A stretch of DNA of 7,697 nucleotides from Oscillospiraceae bacterium (GCA_022769845.1 JALEIO010000049.1:1-7697); one strand, 5' to 3'. Counted from the stretch's first letter, positions 1 to 7,068 are shown. Numbers and translations are program-made. The notes: a model not told the origin generated them from the letters alone.

Positions 1-356
1 AAAAGGCTGTCATCCGTCGGAAATACGCTTTTGTTTTTTGTCACCTTGCGTAGCTGCCGATTAAAGCCCTCTATCGTATTTGTGGTGTAAATCAGCGTTC
101 TGACGGCTTCCGGATATTTGAAATATGTTGATAAATTTGCCCAGTTTGATCGCCATGATATTGCAATTTTGGGGTATTTGGAACCCCATTTTTCATCGAA
201 ACTGTCAAGCGCCGCAAGTGCTGTCTGCTCATCAACAGCTGCATAAACTTTCTTTAAATCAGCCATCAGCGCTTTAATATCTTTGTATGATACAAACTTT
301 GTTGTATTGCGTATTTGATGAATAATACACTGCTGAATCTCTGTATTTTCGCACAC
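1..356 (-). pseudogene. IS256-family (mutator-type) transposase, C-terminal fragment
   Basis: The minus strand reads a continuous IS256-family sequence. It contains NTEIQQCIIHQIRNTTKFVS, then a K-W-G-S-K-Y-P stretch, then WANLSTYFKYPEAVRTLIYT followed by TNTIEGFNRQLRKVTKNKSV. These are hallmark blocks of the family's DDE transposase. The Glu of NTIEGFN (bases 69-71) is the family's third catalytic acid. The gene continues past base 1 in its 3' direction. Upstream, recognisable homology stops at about 356. The usual block with the second catalytic Asp (a VDGLxGF-like motif just before NTEIQ) is absent, as is everything N-terminal to it. The reading frame stays open on the minus strand to about 515, but that extension does not look like transposase. 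No 5' terminal inverted repeat is seen. It is inferred to be an inactive remnant whose truncation abuts the neighbouring regulator. Confidence 0.9.
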
Positions 357-440
357 TATGCCGTACGCCGGAACGCTCATTATACTTTTAACCGCAATAG
401 TTGCCAAAAGCGGACTGTTTTCTTCAATCCACATTTCGCA
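357..440. other. Junction between transposase remnant and truncated regulator gene
   Basis: IS256 homology on the minus strand ends near 356, and convincing regulator-like protein on the plus strand begins near 440-460. The bases between are open in several frames and match neither neighbour clearly. The plus frame of the regulator is closed by a TAG at 398-400, so the remaining open frame can begin only at the TTG at 401, and that codon has no Shine-Dalgarno sequence in front of it. This is most simply a deletion or insertion breakpoint. A chimeric assembly join cannot be excluded from the sequence alone. Confidence 0.5.
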
Positions 441-1801
441 GTTCAGCCCGAGAGAGTTATACGTTCTGTTACTCGGATTTACTGAAAGGCGCAAGCAAAA
501 CAATCAGTTTCATTGTGTTTTTTGCGCTGATGGTTATAGCAATTTGTTCAATCATTATTATTTTGTTTGAGAAAAATTCAAAGAAAATAACAAAAAAATT
601 TCTCGGAAAAATTGCGGATTTGGAACACGATTCCGAAAAACTTGAAATTCAGTCGATTATATATAAACTCTTTTCAAACTCATCCGTTACACAACGCGAG
701 TTAGCTTTTTTCGGGAAAACGTTCACCGTTAACAATGAATTCGGATGCATAGCAATATTGATAACCGTTGACGGATATAACAAAATGATAGTTCAAAACG
801 GTTTTGATGATGTGGCGATTATAAAATACGGTATCAACAATATTGCGGAAGAAATTTTTTCGTCTATCGGAAGATGCAAGGGTGTTTGTCTTAATCAAAA
901 CGGTATTGCACTTGTTTTAAGCTCGGATAGCCAGGATTTGACCGAAAAACTTCAAAACGCAATTCGCACGTTAAGTCAAACTATTGAAAATCACTTTAAC
1001 ATAACTCTTTCTTATGCGATAAGCGAATATGAGAAAACGTTAAGCGATATACCTAAAAATTTCAATGCACTGATTCATTTGGATAATTATAGATTTATCA
1101 AGGGATATAAATCTGTTGTTTTCCAGGAAAATTATGATCAACAAACGGCTAAACCCGAAAGTTTTCCCACACAAATAGCCGATAAACTTATTGATGCCAT
1201 AAACGAAGAAAACGACACCGAAATTGACAACTGTATCTTTGAATTTTCCAAATATGTTATTATGTCAAACCTTCCGAATGCCCAGGAATGGCTTCTGACT
1301 TTGTTTATGTATATTTCAAAGAAAACAAGCTTTACCGAAACGCCGGACGAAGCTCTCGAGGTACTCAACAACCTCATACAGTGTGACATATTCCAAGACG
1401 GTATATCTATAATAAGGTCATTCGTATTAAATAAAGATTTACCCGAAACATCATTAAACAACGATTCTGCGGATGATTTTGAAGAACTGGCAAAGAAGAT
1501 GATTGTACAAAAATATTCCGAGCCCGACTTTAACATAAATATGCTGGCAGAAAAATTAAATATAACTACGGCTTATGCCGGACGAAAATTTGCTAAAATA
1601 TTCGGCAAAAGCTTCAATGCGTACTTAGCCGAATACCGAATTAATACCGCAACATATTTGCTCCAGAGTATGGATATAAAAATTTCAAAAATATCCGAGA
1701 TGTGCGGTTTCAACAGCACAACCTATTTTGTAACGATATTCAAAAAGCATATCGGAATAACGCCTCAGCAATACAGAGATCATTCAAAACTTATCAATTA
1801 A
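401..1801 (+). CDS. AraC-family (YesN-type) membrane-anchored transcriptional regulator, N-terminally truncated
   Basis: The open frame gives 466 residues. Residues 35-56 form one strongly hydrophobic helix (TISFIVFFALMVIAICSIII), followed by a basic stretch (KKITKKF) and a roughly 280-residue cytoplasmic linker. Residues about 363-460 are a double helix-turn-helix of the AraC type: FNINMLAEKLNITTAYAGRK as the first unit, then KISKISEMCGFNSTTYFVTI, then F-K-K-H-I-G-I-T-P-Q-Q-Y-R. Relatives of this type in Firmicutes are usually about 700-770 residues, with two membrane helices flanking an extracellular ligand-sensing domain. Here the first helix and nearly all of that domain are missing, and the few residues before the remaining helix look like the sensor's tail. 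The TTG start at 401 has no ribosome site and is only the longest reading available, so translation is doubtful. Family knowledge says such regulators activate an adjacent sugar-use operon. Here that would be the genes starting at 1846, only 44 bases downstream. It is probably a damaged gene. Confidence 0.85.
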   Translation: MPKADCFLQSTFRSSARESYTFCYSDLLKGASKTISFIVFFALMVIAICSIIIILFEKNSKKITKKFLGKIADLEHDSEKLEIQSIIYKLFSNSSVTQRELAFFGKTFTVNNEFGCIAILITVDGYNKMIVQNGFDDVAIIKYGINNIAEEIFSSIGRCKGVCLNQNGIALVLSSDSQDLTEKLQNAIRTLSQTIENHFNITLSYAISEYEKTLSDIPKNFNALIHLDNYRFIKGYKSVVFQENYDQQTAKPESFPTQIADKLIDAINEENDTEIDNCIFEFSKYVIMSNLPNAQEWLLTLFMYISKKTSFTETPDEALEVLNNLIQCDIFQDGISIIRSFVLNKDLPETSLNNDSADDFEELAKKMIVQKYSEPDFNINMLAEKLNITTAYAGRKFAKIFGKSFNAYLAEYRINTATYLLQSMDIKISKISEMCGFNSTTYFVTIFKKHIGITPQQYRDHSKLIN

Positions 1802-1829
1802 AATGCAACATCTAATAAAATGCAACATC
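1799..1829 (+). repeat. Tandem direct repeat TAAAATGCAACATC x2, 17-bp period
   Basis: TAAAATGCAACATC occurs exactly twice, at 1799-1812 and 1816-1829, separated by TAA. The first copy includes the regulator's stop codon. The repeat fills most of the 44-base gap between the regulator and the GH31 gene and sits immediately before the GH31 ribosome site. AraC-family proteins often bind direct repeats, but usually with a spacing near two helical turns (about 21 bp), so 17 bp is off. It may be a regulator site, a translational control element or a slippage duplication. Confidence 0.8.
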
Positions 1830-1830
1830 A

Positions 1831-1838
1831 GAAAGGAG
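1831..1838 (+). promoter_or_regulatory. Ribosome binding site of the GH31 gene
   Basis: GAAAGGAG lies seven bases before the ATG at 1846 and fixes the start of the glycosidase gene. No convincing sigma-70 promoter is visible in the 44-base gap, so the operon is either read through from the regulator gene or started inside its 3' end. Confidence 0.75.
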
Positions 1839-1845
1839 AATAACA

Positions 1846-3561
1846 ATGAAAAAAATCAGATTCGGCACGCCCGAAAAAATTGTTCCGACTGCGTTCTGCA
1901 AAAATCTGAATTACACCGAAAGCGACGTAAAATACGATTTGGGTAAGATAAAATTCAGAACTGAGTCACGCGGGTGTATTGTTGAATTTCCCGTAGAAAA
2001 AGACGAGCAAATTTACGGATTTGGGCTTCAGCTTAAGGGATTTAACCACAAAGGACGAAAATTGTGTTTAAGGACAAATTCGGATCCTGCGGCATACACA
2101 GGCGATTCTCACGCGCCTGTTCCGTTTTTTGTGACCACAAAAGGATACGGAATGTATTTTGACACTGCAAGATATATTGAAGCGTATTGCGGTTACAACC
2201 GAAAGAGGGACAGAAAAGATGCCGGAAAGACTAAAGTAGGTCTGAACACCGATGAGATATACAAAATAGCGGAACAAACCGAAACAAGCACAATGCTGAT
2301 ACAAATTCCCGCAGCAAAAGGAATTGATATATACATATTCGAGGGTGACACAATTACGGATATTGTATCTCAATACAATATGTTTTCAGGCGGCGGCTGC
2401 AACGTGCCCGATTGGGGATTTGAAGTTTTGTACCGCGCATATGCGGACTATAATCAGGATAAAGTTTCGGAACTTGCCGACTTTTTCAGACAAAACGATT
2501 ACGAAGTCGGAATTATCGGCTTGGAACCCGGTTGGCAGACAAACAGTTATTCCTGCTCATACATATGGGACAAAGAGCGTTTTCCAAACCCCGATAATCT
2601 CATAAAAGAACTTCGTGAGAAAAACTATCATATAAATCTTTGGGAACACGCATTTACCTCGGCAGCAGCACCGTTTTATAAGGAAATAATGCCATATTGC
2701 GGTGAATTTGAGGTGTGGAGAGGCATTGTACCCGATTTTGCAACAAAAGAGGCAAGAAAAATCTTTGCCGATTATCACAGTAATTATCTTGTCAAACACG
2801 GTATAGACGGATTTAAGCTTGACGAATGCGACAGCAGTGATTATGTCAGCCATTGGAGTTTTCCGAACTGTGCCGAATTTCCGTCGGGTATGGACGGAGA
2901 ACAATATCACCAATTATTCGGCATATTGTATATGCAGGCAATTCTCGAGGCTTTGGGTGAAAATAAAACTCTGTCGGAAGTAAGAAGTGCCGGTGCACTC
3001 GCCTCCTCCTACCCCTTTGTGTTGTACAGCGACTTGTATGACCACCGGGATTTCATACGCGGAACGGTCAATTCAGGTTTTTCGGGAATACTGTGGACAC
3101 CCGAACTGCGTGACGCAAAGAGCAAAGATGAATTTCTGCGCCGTCTCCAAACCACTGTGTTTTCGGTACAGTGCGTTGTAAATGCCTGGTATTGTCCGGA
3201 GGTGCCGTGGAAAGACCTCGACTGCGAAAATGAGGTTAAAGAACTGTTCAGAACAAGAAAAGCCTTAATTCCGATATTGAAAAAAGCATTTAAAGATTAC
3301 AAAGAAACGGGAAAACCGCCGGTGAGGGCACTTGTTTCCGATTACACCGATGACTGTGAAACATACGGAATAGATGACGAATATATTTTCTGCGACGATA
3401 TAATTGCTGCGCCTATTATGGTCGGTGAAACCGAAAGAAAGGTATATCTGCCGCAAGGAAATTGGATTGATTATTGGACAAAAGAGCCTGTCGAATCAGG
3501 TTGGTTTGACGTAAAAACCGATAAAATCCCCGTTTATGAAAAAATAAAGGAGCAGCGATAA
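1846..3561 (+). CDS. Glycoside hydrolase family 31 protein (alpha-glycosidase), short C-terminus
   Basis: The product is 571 residues, without a signal peptide, so probably cytoplasmic. Residues 1 to about 180 form the GH31 N-terminal beta-sandwich (IYGFGLQLKGFNHKGRKLCL, then PVPFFVTTKGYGMYFD). The (beta/alpha)8 barrel follows, from VPDWGFEVLYR. The strand GIDGFKLDECD carries the predicted nucleophile Asp326 (family pattern D-G-x-x-x-D-x-x-E). RSAGALASSYPFVLYSDLYD places the predicted acid/base at Asp396. The block GFSGILWTPELRDA replaces the more common GFxxxxxDIGGF. Family knowledge: retaining alpha-glycosidases including alpha-glucosidases, alpha-xylosidases and alpha-galactosidases; specificity cannot be told here. 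The protein ends at KIPVYEKIKEQR, exactly where relatives usually continue IPVF-x-x-x-GAIIP into the rest of the C-terminal beta domains. It may therefore be shortened. The stop overlaps the next start by one base, so the two genes are translated as a pair. Confidence 0.85.
   Translation: MKKIRFGTPEKIVPTAFCKNLNYTESDVKYDLGKIKFRTESRGCIVEFPVEKDEQIYGFGLQLKGFNHKGRKLCLRTNSDPAAYTGDSHAPVPFFVTTKGYGMYFDTARYIEAYCGYNRKRDRKDAGKTKVGLNTDEIYKIAEQTETSTMLIQIPAAKGIDIYIFEGDTITDIVSQYNMFSGGGCNVPDWGFEVLYRAYADYNQDKVSELADFFRQNDYEVGIIGLEPGWQTNSYSCSYIWDKERFPNPDNLIKELREKNYHINLWEHAFTSAAAPFYKEIMPYCGEFEVWRGIVPDFATKEARKIFADYHSNYLVKHGIDGFKLDECDSSDYVSHWSFPNCAEFPSGMDGEQYHQLFGILYMQAILEALGENKTLSEVRSAGALASSYPFVLYSDLYDHRDFIRGTVNSGFSGILWTPELRDAKSKDEFLRRLQTTVFSVQCVVNAWYCPEVPWKDLDCENEVKELFRTRKALIPILKKAFKDYKETGKPPVRALVSDYTDDCETYGIDDEYIFCDDIIAAPIMVGETERKVYLPQGNWIDYWTKEPVESGWFDVKTDKIPVYEKIKEQR
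3546..3552 (+). promoter_or_regulatory. Ribosome binding site of manA inside the GH31 3' end
   Basis: AAAGGAG lies eight bases before the ATG at 3561 and is read as the codons of the last residues of the GH31 protein. It supports the start at 3561 and the one-base TAATG overlap. Confidence 0.8.
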
Positions 3562-4517
3562 TGTTATACAAATTAAAAGAAAACCGCGTATACAGAACAT
3601 ATCTCGGCGGAAAACACATCGATAAATTTTACGGGCGGACAGAATGCTCGGACGGATACTTTCCCGAAGATTGGACAGCTTCTGTAGTATCGGCGTTTAA
3701 CCCCGGCAGAGAAAGCATTACAGAGGGAATCGGCACCACCGTTGACGGGCAATCGGTAAAAGATATTACAGACGGTGAGATGAAATGTTTGGTTAAACTT
3801 CTCGATTCAGCCGAACGACTTGTAATTCAAGTCCACCCCACTGTTGACTTTGCAGAAAAATATTTTCATTCAAAATTCGGAAAAACCGAGTGCTGGTACT
3901 TTTTGGAGTGTGCACAGAGTGCTCACGTATATTTGGGTTTCAAAGAAGGAATCACAAAGGACAAATGGACATCGGCAGTATATAGTCAAAACACCGAATT
4001 GATGCTTTCAATGCTTCACAAAATACCTGTTAAGAGCGGCGACTGTATTTTTGTTGCCGGCGGAGTTCCGCACGCAATCGGTGAAGGATGCTTTATGATA
4101 GAAGTTCAGGAGCCGTCCGATTTAATGGGTGTTGTCGAAAAAAAGACGCCGTCCGGCAAAACAATTGCTGATGTAAAACTTCACGGCGGCATAGGATTTG
4201 ATAATATGCTCAATATGTTTAATTACATCGGCTCAAGTTTTGATAACATACTTAATCAATATAAGCACACTCCTTCCAAAATCGGAGAAGGTTCATATGA
4301 AATAATCGGGAAAAAAACTACCGATAAATTCAGCATTCATTGCATCGAAAACGGCGGTTCATTTACTCCTTCGAGAAAAAACGGTGTTGTTATTATAACC
4401 GAAGGAAGCGGCGTTATAAACAAAATTAACGTTAAAAAGGGCGACAGACTCTTTTTTAACAGTGACGACACATTGAATGCAATCGGCGAAAACATAAAAG
4501 CAATAATTTGTTGCTAA
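3561..4517 (+). CDS. manA: Class I mannose-6-phosphate isomerase (zinc-dependent)
   Basis: The product is 318 residues, a usual length for the short bacterial class I enzyme. It interconverts mannose-6-phosphate and fructose-6-phosphate in the cytoplasm. The zinc-binding cupin residues are all present: Gln90 and His92 in LVIQVHPT, Glu110 in GKTECWYFLE, and His171 in VAGGVPHAIGEGCFMIEVQE. The motif EVQEPSDLMGVVE and the start YLGGKHIDKFYGR are also typical. The C-terminal half (about residues 230-318) is a second cupin-like fold with IITEGSGVI and KKGDRLFF. It sits between two glycosidase genes on the same strand, which implies that mannose is one of the sugars handled by this operon. No hexokinase, ROK kinase or PTS gene is in view to make the phosphorylated substrate. 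Catalytic residues look intact. Confidence 0.93.
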   Translation: MLYKLKENRVYRTYLGGKHIDKFYGRTECSDGYFPEDWTASVVSAFNPGRESITEGIGTTVDGQSVKDITDGEMKCLVKLLDSAERLVIQVHPTVDFAEKYFHSKFGKTECWYFLECAQSAHVYLGFKEGITKDKWTSAVYSQNTELMLSMLHKIPVKSGDCIFVAGGVPHAIGEGCFMIEVQEPSDLMGVVEKKTPSGKTIADVKLHGGIGFDNMLNMFNYIGSSFDNILNQYKHTPSKIGEGSYEIIGKKTTDKFSIHCIENGGSFTPSRKNGVVIITEGSGVINKINVKKGDRLFFNSDDTLNAIGENIKAIICC

Positions 4518-4530
4518 TTCAAAAACTTAC

Positions 4531-4536
4531 AAGGAG
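4531..4536 (+). promoter_or_regulatory. Ribosome binding site deciding the GH5-like start
   Basis: AAGGAG lies seven bases before the ATG at 4544. The frame is open 36 bases further upstream to a TTG at 4508 overlapping manA, but that start has no ribosome site, and the conserved protein begins MKKFFDNGKLFTGINYW. The start at 4544 is therefore chosen. Confidence 0.85.
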
Positions 4537-4543
4537 CAGTACA

Positions 4544-6463
4544 ATGAAAAAATTTTTTGACAACGGAAAATTATTTACCGGTATAAATTACTGGGAATCA
4601 AAAAACGCAATAAATATGTGGGAAAACTTTGACGAGCGCATTATAGAAGAAGATTTTGAAAAGCTCTCAAAAGCCGGCGTGACAATACTGCGGGTATTTC
4701 CCATTTGGACTGTTTTTCAGCCAATCAAAGCAATGCGTGATAATTTTGGGGTAATTGAGTATCGACTCGGCGAAGAACCTTTTCCGGATACTGATGCCGG
4801 CAGAGCCGGCGTGAGCGAAGAAGCCTGCGAAAAATTTGAAGTTATGTGCAGGATTGCCGAGAAATTTAATTTAAAGCTCATCGTCGGACTGATTACAGGC
4901 CATATGAGCGGACGCTACTATGCACCGCCGGCTTTTTCGGACAAAAATCCGATAAGCGACCCTACATTGGTTAAATGGGAAATAAGATTCATTAAATATT
5001 TTGTGACAAGAATGAAAAAATATCCCGCAATAGCAGGGTGGGATTTGGGAAACGAATGCTGCGGTTTTACTCCGTACAACGGTTTTGAAAACAGTGACAC
5101 ATCTTACGTATGGCAAACAGTTATAGCAAACACAATAAGACTTGCCGACCCTGATCACCCCGTAATATCAGGATATGACTCGGTACCTATTGCATCGGGT
5201 GCATTTAATGCGGCGGAACTGGGTGAATCCCTTGACATAAACACGACGCATCCGTATACATTTTGTCCCTGGTTCAAAGATCCCCTCATTTCTATGCGCC
5301 CCATACTTGAGGGACCATTCAAGTGCAGATTATACAGTGATATTGCCAATATTCCGACATTTATCCAAGAGGTTGGTTCTATCGGTTATACAACATGTAG
5401 CAGGGAATCAGAAGCTGACTTTTACCGTTGCCTGCTGTACGCTGCGTGGGCACACGATTGCCTTGGTGTTATGTGGTGGTGTGCATTTGATCAGGACGAT
5501 ATTGAATACGCACCGTATGACTTCAACAATATCGGAAGTGAATACGGATTTTTTGACAAATGCGGAAATGCCAAACCCATTGTTAATGAGAATATAAAGT
5601 TCAATGAAACCGTAAATAAACTTCCGTTTAAAGAACTTCCGCCGGCAATAACCGATGCCGTATGTATAATTCCCAAAATATGCGGAGATGAATATGTTAA
5701 TACGCTGCGTTCGGCTTATTGTCTTGCAAAACAAGCAGGCATTGATTTAAAATTTGCGCACGCCGATTCGCCATTACCGGAATCCGACATATATTTGATG
5801 CCGTCAATCGACACAACCCGTGCAATAACGCGTCACCGTTTTGTTGAGCTTCTCGAGCGCGTAAAAGAAGGCGCAACGCTTTATTTATCAATAGGCAGTG
5901 CACAATTTAGATGGTTTGACAAACTATCCGGAATGGACATAGCCTATCGCGAGGGTTCGGATGTGTCCGAAACAATTTTTATAAACGATACCAAACTTAC
6001 TGTAAAGCCTGATTTTAAGTATATTCCCGAAAACGTTTCATCAAAAATTATTGCAAAATCAGATGACGGACGGGCAGTATATGTTAGAAACAATTACGGA
6101 AAAGGATACATATATGCAAGCACAATGCCTGTCGAAAAATTTCTCGGCAAACAAAACTGTGTATTCAATTCCGAATCTGCACAAAATTTTTCGCAATGGT
6201 ATAAATGCCTGAAAAACGAAAAAAATGATAAACGAGTGTTAAACATTACGGCTGATATGGTATGCGCAACGGAGCATATCATAGATGATACATCGCGCTA
6301 TGCAGTAATAATAAATTACTCAAAGGTTGATATTACAACCGAAATTTCTGTCAAATCGGATTGGAAAATCACTCACGTATACAAAGGTAAGACGGAGAAA
6401 AATAAAATTACCGTTCCTGCGTGCGATGCTATGATACTGGAATTGGGTAAAACCGCAGAATAA
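4544..6463 (+). CDS. GH-A clan glycosidase, GH5-like, with GH42-type C-terminal domains
   Basis: The product is 639 residues without a signal peptide. Residues 1 to about 365 form a (beta/alpha)8 barrel. It opens with FTGINYWESKNAINMWENFD and continues with GVTILRVFPIWTVFQP. The predicted acid/base is Glu171 in AGWDLGNECCG, and the predicted nucleophile is Glu276 in IPTFIQEVGSIG. MWWCAFDQDD supplies the usual barrel-end tryptophans. This is the retaining 4/7-superfamily arrangement. Residues about 370-470 (DAVCIIPK, then SDIYLMPSIDTTRAITRHRF) look like the flavodoxin-like trimerisation domain of GH42 enzymes. Residues about 575-639 (RYAVIINYSKVDITTEISVK) look like a final beta-sandwich. The NYW...MW..FD opening resembles GH5 enzymes such as the beta-mannosidase-like subfamilies, and the neighbouring manA makes a beta-mannoside substrate plausible. 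That specificity is inference. It is the last gene of the operon. Confidence 0.8.
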   Translation: MKKFFDNGKLFTGINYWESKNAINMWENFDERIIEEDFEKLSKAGVTILRVFPIWTVFQPIKAMRDNFGVIEYRLGEEPFPDTDAGRAGVSEEACEKFEVMCRIAEKFNLKLIVGLITGHMSGRYYAPPAFSDKNPISDPTLVKWEIRFIKYFVTRMKKYPAIAGWDLGNECCGFTPYNGFENSDTSYVWQTVIANTIRLADPDHPVISGYDSVPIASGAFNAAELGESLDINTTHPYTFCPWFKDPLISMRPILEGPFKCRLYSDIANIPTFIQEVGSIGYTTCSRESEADFYRCLLYAAWAHDCLGVMWWCAFDQDDIEYAPYDFNNIGSEYGFFDKCGNAKPIVNENIKFNETVNKLPFKELPPAITDAVCIIPKICGDEYVNTLRSAYCLAKQAGIDLKFAHADSPLPESDIYLMPSIDTTRAITRHRFVELLERVKEGATLYLSIGSAQFRWFDKLSGMDIAYREGSDVSETIFINDTKLTVKPDFKYIPENVSSKIIAKSDDGRAVYVRNNYGKGYIYASTMPVEKFLGKQNCVFNSESAQNFSQWYKCLKNEKNDKRVLNITADMVCATEHIIDDTSRYAVIINYSKVDITTEISVKSDWKITHVYKGKTEKNKITVPACDAMILELGKTAE

Positions 6464-6482
6464 TAATAAGAATATATTTTTA

Positions 6483-6507
6483 CGGCGGCAACGTTTTGCT
6501 GCCGCCG
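6483..6507 (+). terminator. Probable operon terminator hairpin
   Basis: CGGCGGCA (6483-6490) pairs with TGCCGCCG (6500-6507) around a nine-base loop, 19 bases after the stop of the GH5-like gene. The stem is very GC-rich for this AT-rich region. The following bases (CTTTATAATATT) are only a broken U tract, so termination may be partial. Confidence 0.7.
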
Positions 6508-6532
6508 CTTTATAATATTCAATAATATTTTT

Positions 6533-6542
6533 TAACCGGTTA
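6533..6542. promoter_or_regulatory. Perfect 10-bp palindrome TAACCGGTTA
   Basis: An isolated perfect palindrome with a central CCGG lies in the 119-base gap between the operon terminator region and the IS3-type element. LacI/GalR-type operators often have this kind of AT-flanked palindrome with a central CG step. No gene start is linked to it now, so a regulatory role is a guess. The rest of the gap shows nothing else I can support. Confidence 0.3.
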
Positions 6543-6582
6543 TAAGCATATTAAAGTATGATTTTAAACTCGTTGTTTCTCT

Positions 6583-6609
6583 TACCCCCTTCCCAAATTT
6601 GATAGACAG
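6583..6609 (+). repeat. Left terminal inverted repeat of IS3-type element
   Basis: The outer bases TACCCCCTTCCCA and the inner TAGACAG match the reverse complement of the right end (TGCCCTCCCA...TAGACAG), with a three-base gap and a divergent AT block between. After TAGACAG both ends continue into an A-rich stretch ending AAAAG. Confidence 0.7.
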
Positions 6610-6627
6610 AAAAAAGTGTGATATAAT
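6599..6627 (+). promoter_or_regulatory. Near-consensus sigma-70/SigA promoter within the IS left end
   Basis: TTGATA (6599-6604) and TATAAT (6622-6627) are separated by exactly 17 bases, and TGA directly before the -10 makes it an extended -10 as well. It starts within the left inverted repeat and points into orfA. It is the best promoter in the window. Confidence 0.85.
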
Positions 6628-6669
6628 GGAATGGACAAAAACAAATCCAAAATCACGGGAGGAATTTTT

Positions 6670-6867
6670 ATGTCAATCAAAAAAGGAACAATACCGTCTC
6701 GTTATGACGAGGCATTCAAAGCCGGCGCAACCGACAGGCAAAACCGTAATGACAAACGTCAGCGTGAGCTTGAAGCTGAAATACGCGCTCTTCGCAAGCA
6801 GCTTTCCGAGAAAGACGAGGTCATTGATGTCCTAAAAAAATCCGTAGGCATATTTTCAAAACTATAG
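6670..6867 (+). pseudogene. IS3-family orfA, HTH region deleted, leucine zipper kept
   Basis: GGGAGG (6657-6662) sits seven bases before the ATG at 6670, giving 65 residues. It opens MSIKKGTIPSRYDEAFKAGA, the usual first residues of orfA, but jumps directly to TDRQNRNDKR. About 30 residues that normally form the helix-turn-helix between them are missing, and the frame is kept. The rest (ELEAEIRALRKQLSEKDEVI, then DVLKKSVGIFSKL) is the heptad-repeat coiled coil used for OrfA/OrfAB dimerisation, and it is intact. If made, the product is a small zipper peptide without its DNA-binding part. Family knowledge says orfA products repress their own element, but this one lacks the domain for it. Normal full length is about 90-100 residues. 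Confidence 0.8.
6834..6840 (+). promoter_or_regulatory. A7 slippery run for -1 frameshift between orfA and orfB
   Basis: Seven adenines in the orfA codons CTA AAA AAA TCC come shortly before the orfA stop. The orfB frame is -1 relative to orfA and is open through this site, as expected for IS3-type programmed frameshifting. No clear stimulatory stem-loop was seen. Confidence 0.6.
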
Positions 6868-7007
6868 AGGATAAGTATCGCTTTGTTGATGCTCACTGTT
6901 CTGAGGTCTCTGTAGATAAATTATGCCGCTTGTTCGAAATTTCTCGGAGCAGCTATTATGCTTGGAAAAATCGCGGTATTTCCGCCCGTAAGCAAACCGT
7001 GGAATAA
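6861..7007 (+). pseudogene. IS3-family orfB, N-terminal fragment
   Basis: In the -1 frame relative to orfA the sequence reads EDKYRFVDAHCSEVSVDKLC then RLFEISRSSYYAWKNRG. This is the conserved N-terminal HTH_21 region of IS3 OrfB integrases, just before the DDE domain. It ends at a TAA at 7005-7007, after ARKQTVE. The normal protein is about 270-290 residues, so the whole rve catalytic core is missing. There is no separate ribosome site; in the intact family the protein is made by frameshifting from orfA. Confidence 0.85.
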
Positions 7008-7068
7008 ATGCGACCACTTCTACGAAAATGAAAGAATTACTACGATTCATTCCGTTTTTTGTAGCTTT

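Noticed and set aside
357..515. Minus-strand continuation of the transposase frame beyond 356 (possible N-terminal transposase)
   Set aside because: The frame is open, and MWIEEN superficially resembles an IS256 block, but the spacing to NTEIQ is too short and the second catalytic Asp motif is absent. It also overlaps the likely true coding sequence of the regulator.
358..570. 70-residue plus-strand frame starting at the ATG at 358
   Set aside because: It overlaps the transposase/regulator junction and the regulator's membrane-helix codons in another frame. It has no ribosome site and no recognisable protein features.
2557..2913. Minus-strand open frames of about 100-130 residues within the regulator and glycosidase genes
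   Set aside because: They are antisense shadows of well-supported plus-strand genes, with no ribosome sites or recognisable domains.
4508..4543. Longer start (TTG at 4508) for the GH5-like gene
   Set aside because: No ribosome site precedes it, and a strong AAGGAG is placed correctly for the ATG at 4544.
6599..6835. 78-residue frame starting with the TTG at 6599
   Set aside because: It lies over the promoter itself and is out of frame with the recognised orfA sequence.
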